The notes beneath the pieces are model-generated. The model saw only the letters and a list, made by a program, of their open reading frames with translations. It had not been told where the DNA came from and ran no database searches. From Caulobacterales bacterium (GTDB taxonomy: Bacteria > Pseudomonadota > Alphaproteobacteria > Caulobacterales > Parvularculaceae), in the NCBI GenBank assembly GCA_020638525.1, contig JACKIL010000009.1, positions 27,841-91,840 of the forward strand: 64,000 nt of DNA. Reading direction: 5' to 3'. Of the stretch, positions 59,860 to 64,000 are shown piece after piece. The translations under genes and the position numbers were made by a program. Positions within the stretch are counted from its first letter, which is position 1; every line of letters begins with the position of its first letter.

Positions 59860-61467
59860 ATGATAATTTCCTGTCCTGAATGCCAGACCCGCTATGACGT
59901 CGACGACGAACGGTTCCAGCCGAATGGCCGGTCTGTCCGCTGCGCCGCCTGTGGGGAAAGCTGGTTCGTTCCGGCGCCGGAGCCGATCGAAGACCTGATG
60001 GGTGCGCGCCGCAAAGCCCGTGATTCGGGCCCGGAAGACGAGCGCGATGCTCGGGGCTCCCGCAAGGGCGAGGAGCGCCGCTCGCATGGCGACGACCGGA
60101 GCGAGGATCGGAATGAGGATCGGGCTGGCCATCGCGGCCAGGCCCGGGACGCAGATCGCCGGGACAATGAGCGCCGCGACTACGACCGGCGCGATTCGGA
60201 CCATGGGCGCGACCACGCCGACCGCAAGGACGCCGATCATCGCCGCGACAGTGATTCGCGCGGCCGGGATCGAGACTTCCGCGACGAAGACAAAACCCGC
60301 GATTCGGACCGGCGCTATGATCGCGACCGCGACGAGCCGCTTCGGAGCGAATCGCGAAATGCGCGAGCCGAAGCGCGGGACGAGGAAGAAGAAAAACCGC
60401 GCGGCCGCTTCTGGAACTGGGGTCGCGGCGACAAGGACGATTCTGACGAGCGCGACCACCGCGGAGAAACTTCGCGCCGCGCTCGCGACGAAGAAGATGA
60501 AAAAGAGGAAGGGTCGAGCTTCTGGCGCGGCCGCCCGAAAGCCTCGCGCGATTTCGACGAGGATGAAGAAGACGACCGTCTGTTTGTGCGTTCCGAAGAA
60601 ACGCGTAGCGCCCGTTCCGACGACAAGCGTTCCGAAGACAAGCACAAGGCCGACTATCGCGACGAACAGGATGATCGGCGTCATCGCGACGAATCGCTGC
60701 GCTTCGGCGACGAAGAGGATATCGACGAAGATCGCGTTTACGGCGCGGCGATTGTCGACGCCGATTTCGAAGATGTCGAAGACGATGACGGCTCCCGCGA
60801 GCGTGGCTTCGGCCGTCGCGTGCGGGCGGAACGTCGCCGCGCGACGGCGCTTGCCCGTATTGACGATCTCGACCCTGTCGCCGAGCGCGTTTTCAACGAT
60901 GAATTCTTCGCGGCGCTGCGCGTGCAGCCGCGCGAACTGGAAAAAGCGATCCGTAAGGCGCGCCGCCGCGCCGAAGCGCGCGAAAAGAACCGCATGACGC
61001 CGCTGCGCGCGCTTGGCTGGTCGGCTTGGGCGGGCGTCGTCGCCGCGACGATCTTCGTCGCCTACACTTATCGCGACCGGATTGTCGCCATGTGGCCGGA
61101 AACGGCTGGCGCCTATGCCGTCGTCGGCATCGAAGCCGCGCCGAACGGCATCAAGATCGAGAAAGTCGAGCATCGCCTCGCGATGTCGACCAACGGCCCG
61201 ACGATCGAGATCACCGGATCGTTGAAGAATGATGGCGAGGCGGCCGCGACGCCGCCGCTGATGCAGGCCGAAGCGCTCGGACCGAAAGGCGAGCTTCTTT
61301 CTCGCTGGACCTTCAAGGTCGAGGGTGAAGAAATCTTGGGCGGAGCGAGCGCCGAGTTCTCGACACGCGCGCCGGCGCCGGAAGGCGTCGTCGAAGTCGC
61401 GCTCTCATTTGCGCCGGAAAAGACGCCGGCGCCGAAAGTCGGCGACCTCATCAACCAGAACGACTAG
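59860..61467 (+). CDS. MJ0042 zinc-ribbon / DUF3426 membrane protein with a long Arg/Asp-rich region, 535 aa
   Basis: The N-terminal zinc ribbon has Cys at 5, 8, 28 and 31 (CPECQTRYDVDD... CAACGESW), typical of the MJ0042 family. Residues about 50-290 are extremely rich in Arg, Asp, Glu and Ser with many RD/DR pairs, a disordered mixed-charge segment. A membrane helix follows at roughly 385-410 (SAWAGVVAATIFVAYTY), and a C-terminal DUF3426-like beta domain ends the protein. Proteins of this type are encoded next to ftsEX in alphaproteobacteria, usually with a much shorter linker. The function is unknown; a link to division or envelope assembly is inferred from position. Confidence 0.85.
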   Translation: MIISCPECQTRYDVDDERFQPNGRSVRCAACGESWFVPAPEPIEDLMGARRKARDSGPEDERDARGSRKGEERRSHGDDRSEDRNEDRAGHRGQARDADRRDNERRDYDRRDSDHGRDHADRKDADHRRDSDSRGRDRDFRDEDKTRDSDRRYDRDRDEPLRSESRNARAEARDEEEEKPRGRFWNWGRGDKDDSDERDHRGETSRRARDEEDEKEEGSSFWRGRPKASRDFDEDEEDDRLFVRSEETRSARSDDKRSEDKHKADYRDEQDDRRHRDESLRFGDEEDIDEDRVYGAAIVDADFEDVEDDDGSRERGFGRRVRAERRRATALARIDDLDPVAERVFNDEFFAALRVQPRELEKAIRKARRRAEAREKNRMTPLRALGWSAWAGVVAATIFVAYTYRDRIVAMWPETAGAYAVVGIEAAPNGIKIEKVEHRLAMSTNGPTIEITGSLKNDGEAAATPPLMQAEALGPKGELLSRWTFKVEGEEILGGASAEFSTRAPAPEGVVEVALSFAPEKTPAPKVGDLINQND

Positions 61468-61562
61468 CCGCGCGTTTTGCGGAAAGACGGGTTCTCGTCT
61501 AGAAGCGAGCTAGGCGAGGGATTCGCAGCGTGAGCGCATATCCCTGAAGACCGGAGCGGCCA

Positions 61563-62075
61563 ATGCGCATCCTCTTTTCCGAAGATGAAGTGCGCGCGCG
61601 CATTGTATCCCTTGCGCGCGAGATAGCCGATGCTCTGCCCGCTGACTTTCTGATGGCGCCGGTGCTGACAGGCGCCTTTGTTTTCGCCGCCGACCTTGTA
61701 CGCGAACTGCATCGGATCGGCGTCGACCCGGCTGTCGATTTCGTGCAGCTCTCCAGCTATGGCGGGGCGCGAGCATCGTCCGGGGTCGTGAAACTTTTGA
61801 AAGACTTCTCCGCGCCGATCGAAGGACGTCCGGTGCTCATCGTCGACGATGTGCTCGATTCCGGGCGCAGTCTGCATTTCGCCCGGCGCATGGTGCTCGA
61901 TCGCGGCGCCTCCGAGGCGAAGGTGTGCGTTCTCGTAAGGAAGGCGACAGGCCGCAGCGACGACATAGACGCCGAGTTCGTCGGCTTCGAGGCGGGCGCC
62001 GATGATTTTCTGGTCGGTTATGGCATGGATGATGGCGGACGCCGCCGCGGCGTTCCCTTCATCGGCGCTCTGTGA
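61563..62075 (+). CDS. hpt: Phosphoribosyltransferase, hypoxanthine type, 170 aa
   Basis: The purine salvage signature VLIVDDVLDSGRSL contains the PRPP-binding acidic pair and the Asp-Ser-Gly loop. The flexible loop LSSYGGARASSGVVK and the N-terminal substrate part VLTGAFVFAADLVREL are as in Hpt/Gpt enzymes, which make IMP or GMP from hypoxanthine or guanine. It stands alone between the zinc-ribbon gene and a DUF998 gene. Confidence 0.9.
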   Translation: MRILFSEDEVRARIVSLAREIADALPADFLMAPVLTGAFVFAADLVRELHRIGVDPAVDFVQLSSYGGARASSGVVKLLKDFSAPIEGRPVLIVDDVLDSGRSLHFARRMVLDRGASEAKVCVLVRKATGRSDDIDAEFVGFEAGADDFLVGYGMDDGGRRRGVPFIGAL

Positions 62076-62173
62076 ACCGCCTGTCGTATTTCGCTCCTGC
62101 AAAGTCCCCCCGGTGACGGCCTTTCGCCGTGCGTCTATGCTCTGACGCAAGGGGAGGTCAAAGAGGGGCACTC

Positions 62174-62767
62174 ATGACACGCACTATGCTGGAGGCGGGC
62201 GCCGGCGCCGCGCTTCTCTATTTCCTGACGGTCATCGTCGCGTCGCTGACATGGCCTGGCTACAGCCACGTCACGCAATATGCGAGCGAGCTTGGGTCAG
62301 CGGCTGCGCCGCACCCTGAAATCTTCAATATCGGCATCACGACGACGGGCGCGCTCGGCGTCGTTGGCGGTCTCGGATTGATTTCCTTCTTCGCGCAACG
62401 CGGCCGTTGGCTTTCGGGCGGGCTTGCCGGGCTTTCACTGTGCGCCTGGGGCGTCGCCATGTTGATGGGCGGGCTCCATCCAATGCCGGATCCTTTGCAT
62501 AACGGCTTTGGCCTGATGCTCGGCGTAACGGCGACGCCGATTTTCCTTATGATCGCGCTTCGCGGACGCATCGGCGTCGTGTTCTATCTCTTGCTCGGTC
62601 TCTGGTTCATCGCGACAGCAGGGCTGCTCGCCGTCATGTTCGGCGTTGGGGCGTTGGTGACAATGAAGAATGTCGGGCTGTGGCAGCGCGCTTTGGCTGT
62701 CGTCATGATCTCCGGCATCGGATTTTCTTGCGCCGCGCTTGCGAGACGCGCGAAAGGCGGCGCCTGA
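62174..62767 (+). CDS. DUF998 membrane protein, 197 aa
   Basis: Six hydrophobic helices. The DUF998 pattern is visible: SLTWPGYSHVTQYASELGS with the Asp/Glu-containing loop, PHPEIFNIGITTTG, and MLMGGLHPMPDPLHNGFGLMLG. The start at ATG 62174 with GAGGGG upstream is preferred over a longer frame from 62129. The function is unknown. Confidence 0.85.
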   Translation: MTRTMLEAGAGAALLYFLTVIVASLTWPGYSHVTQYASELGSAAAPHPEIFNIGITTTGALGVVGGLGLISFFAQRGRWLSGGLAGLSLCAWGVAMLMGGLHPMPDPLHNGFGLMLGVTATPIFLMIALRGRIGVVFYLLLGLWFIATAGLLAVMFGVGALVTMKNVGLWQRALAVVMISGIGFSCAALARRAKGGA

Positions 62768-62822
62768 ACCCAAATTTGCTCGCGGACGATTTGAGGGGGC
62801 GGCTATCGTTACAGTGACGCAG

Positions 62823-63119
62823 ATGTCCGCCGATCCCCTCTGTCCACTTTGCGGCAGACCGATTCCGAAGGCTGCGAAGCAGAGCATTCATCACTTGACG
62901 CCAAAGCTCAAAGGCGGGGCGAAGGGGCCGACCGTGTTGCTGCACGAAGTCTGCCACCGCGCTATACACGCGAACCTTACGGAAGTGGAAATCGCACGCG
63001 ACTTCGCGACTGTGGACGCTTTGCGCGCGCATCCTTCAATTGCGAAATTCATTGAATGGATTCGCAAGAAAGATCCGGCGTTCCACGCGCGAACGGCAGG
63101 GCCGCGAAGAAAGCGCTAA
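62823..63119 (+). CDS. Small HNH-like protein, 98 aa
   Basis: The zinc-binding CPLCGRPI at residues about 6-13 is followed by the HNH-type core SIHHLTPKLKGG and LLHEVCHRAIHANLTEVE, with Cys and His in the second metal half. It is a single-domain protein often listed as HNH endonuclease in alphaproteobacteria; cleavage activity has not been shown for the type. The start is ATG 62823; a GTG at 62814 is possible. Confidence 0.85.
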   Translation: MSADPLCPLCGRPIPKAAKQSIHHLTPKLKGGAKGPTVLLHEVCHRAIHANLTEVEIARDFATVDALRAHPSIAKFIEWIRKKDPAFHARTAGPRRKR

Positions 63120-63120
63120 A

Positions 63121-63162
63121 GCGCATTCCGAAAAGTGGAAACCGGTGTTCGGAAAAATGCGC
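63121..63162. repeat. Alphaproteobacterial intergenic palindromic repeat
   Basis: GCGCATT ... AATGCGC with the inner CCGAAAAGTGG / TTCGG arms forms a near-complete hairpin directly after the HNH-like gene. The form GCGCATTCCGAAAAGTGG followed by ACCGG and TTCGG is a widespread intergenic palindrome in Rhizobiales and relatives. It probably acts as an mRNA 3' stabiliser or terminator between convergent genes. Confidence 0.75.
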
Positions 63163-63178
63163 GACAATACAAAACCCG

Positions 63179-63215
63179 GAGCACGTCCCCGGCTTGCATT
63201 TTCAGGAACGTGCTC
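63179..63215. repeat. Second hairpin of the palindromic element
   Basis: GAGCACGT (63179-63186) pairs with ACGTGCTC (63208-63215). It is adjacent to the first palindrome and reaches the stop codon of the sirtuin gene. The pair of hairpins may be one mosaic repeat. Confidence 0.6.
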
Positions 63216-63925
63216 TAGGGAAATATTTCTTCCGCCCAGCGCGGTACGATCTCTCCCGCCGGGCCGTAGCGCCGGTCGCTGAACGCGTAAGCGTTCTCGG
63301 ACGGCTCGAGATTTAGCTCCGTGCACGGGATGCCGATCGAACTTGCTTCCGCGACGAAGCCCGCCGCCGGATAGACGTTTCCTGACGTGCCGATCGAAAC
63401 GAAGAGGTCGGCGCGGGCAATCGCTTCGGCGATTTCATCTAGGTAGAGCGGCATTTCACCGAACCAGACGACGTGCGGGCGCATGCCGCCGGGCGCCTTG
63501 CATGACACGCACAGGGACTCTGTCGAGATATCCTCCGTGCACGGTTTGACGTCTCCGCAAATAGCGCAGCGCGACTTCATGATCTCGCCGTGCATGTGAA
63601 TGAGCCGGCGCGAGCCCGCGCGCTCATGCAGATCGTCGACATTCTGGGTGACGAGCGTCAGCCTTCCGCCACTCGCCTCAAGCCGCGCTTCCAACGCGGA
63701 AAGCGCCTTGTGAGCAGCGTTTGGCTGAGCCTCGACGACGTCATGTCGGCGTTGATTGTAGAAGCTGTGAACAAGCGCAGGGTTAGCGGCGAACCCCTCG
63801 GGCGTCGCCACTTCTCGCCAGTCATATTTAGTCCAGACGCCGGTCTTGTCGCGGAAGGTCGACAGACCCGATTCCGCCGAGACGCCGGCGCCGGTGAGGA
63901 CGACGATATGCGGCGCGGCGCTCAA
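63215..63925 (-). CDS. cobB: Sirtuin NAD-dependent protein deacylase
   Basis: The Rossmann domain starts VVLTGAGVSAESGLSTFRD and has TQNVDDLHERAGSRRLIHMHGE with the catalytic His. The zinc module has two Cys pairs (CAIC, CVSC). The residues Tyr34 and Arg37 in YDWREVATPE form the Y-x-x-R that marks class III sirtuins, enzymes that favour succinyl or malonyl lysine. The start is TTG at 63925, three bases after the upstream gene's stop, so it is in an operon. It regulates metabolic enzymes by deacylation. Confidence 0.93.
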   Translation of the reverse strand: MSAAPHIVVLTGAGVSAESGLSTFRDKTGVWTKYDWREVATPEGFAANPALVHSFYNQRRHDVVEAQPNAAHKALSALEARLEASGGRLTLVTQNVDDLHERAGSRRLIHMHGEIMKSRCAICGDVKPCTEDISTESLCVSCKAPGGMRPHVVWFGEMPLYLDEIAEAIARADLFVSIGTSGNVYPAAGFVAEASSIGIPCTELNLEPSENAYAFSDRRYGPAGEIVPRWAEEIFP

Positions 63926-63928
63926 CGA

Positions 63929-64000
63929 TCAGCGCGGCCGGGCGAGATAATCCGCCTTGCCCAGCGGCACGCCGCAGGCGCGCAAATTCGCGTAAGCCGC
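63929..64000 (-). CDS. 3' end of an unidentified gene at the window edge
   Basis: The last 23 codons of a minus-strand frame, ending LGKADYLARPR and TGA, precede the sirtuin gene by three bases. The short piece cannot be assigned to a family. It is included because the close spacing and codon pattern suggest a real upstream gene of the same operon. Confidence 0.5.
   Translation of the reverse strand, partial: AAYANLRACGVPLGKADYLARPR

Noticed and set aside
59779..61173. A 464-codon minus-strand frame whose product looks like a membrane protein
   Set aside because: It is the complement of the Arg/Asp-rich segment. Charged codons on one strand give Val/Ala/Ile/Phe on the other, so the hydrophobicity is an artefact.

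Overview
The window is ordinary chromosomal DNA of a GC-rich alphaproteobacterium. Markers are an F1 ATPase operon (atpHAGDC) without its F0 genes, the order obgE-nadD-rsfS-rlmH-envC-ctpA-yibQ-rppH-rluA, an NDUFAF5-like methyltransferase, a DUF2125 protein, and an MJ0042/DUF3426 zinc-ribbon gene divergent from ftsEX. A GCTA-type promoter before atpH and a Fur box of the alphaproteobacterial 7-1-7 form agree. The details suggest the Caulobacterales/Hyphomonadales/Parvularculales side of the class; that placement is inference. I see no IS element, prophage, CRISPR array, rRNA or tRNA.

Layout. 1-7100: an RND efflux pump (permease, then adaptor, which runs off the left edge) downstream of a BlaI repressor / M56-M23 metallopeptidase pair with two BlaI-type operators. 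7100-10200: an alpha/beta hydrolase and two LPS-type glycosyltransferases. 10200-12900: infC with a non-AUG start behind a promoter and leader hairpin, then membrane proteins of unknown role and a K+-channel-like protein. 12900-17250: an MFS exporter, a CorC-type transporter, aroB and aroK. 17250-21340: a 41-residue membrane protein overlapping a secreted protein gene, then xerD and accA, separated by an inverted array of 7-bp repeats. 21350-26400: feoAB behind a Fur box, and secA. 26600-33420: a parvulin-type PPIase, mutT, a lone Flp pilin, a methyltransferase, PagL, an S9 peptidase and a beta-lactamase-fold hydrolase. 33600-38600: atpHAGDC with a second heptamer array inside the operon, between atpD and atpC. 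38600-42200: a GT87-like protein, a 348-base gap with an intrinsic terminator, and an HTTM-like/DCC pair.

42200-50600 is one minus-strand run for ribosome assembly and envelope maintenance (obgE, nadD, rsfS, rlmH, an EnvC-like LytM activator, CtpA, a YibQ-type deacetylase, RppH, RluA). 50700-64000 holds an Old Yellow Enzyme and GST pair, a TPR lipoprotein, an M17 aminopeptidase, a MarR-like regulator, DUF2125, PlsC and YdcF proteins, ftsEX with a divergent Arg/Asp-rich zinc-ribbon membrane protein, a phosphoribosyltransferase, a DUF998 protein, an HNH-like protein, an alphaproteobacterial palindromic repeat and a sirtuin.

The strongest candidates for something not fully described are (i) the paired inverted heptamer arrays at xerD-accA and atpD-atpC, (ii) the BlaI-controlled M56-M23-coiled-coil protein, which has a protease and a peptidoglycan-hydrolase-type domain but no penicillin-sensor domain, and (iii) the infC leader with an AUA start.
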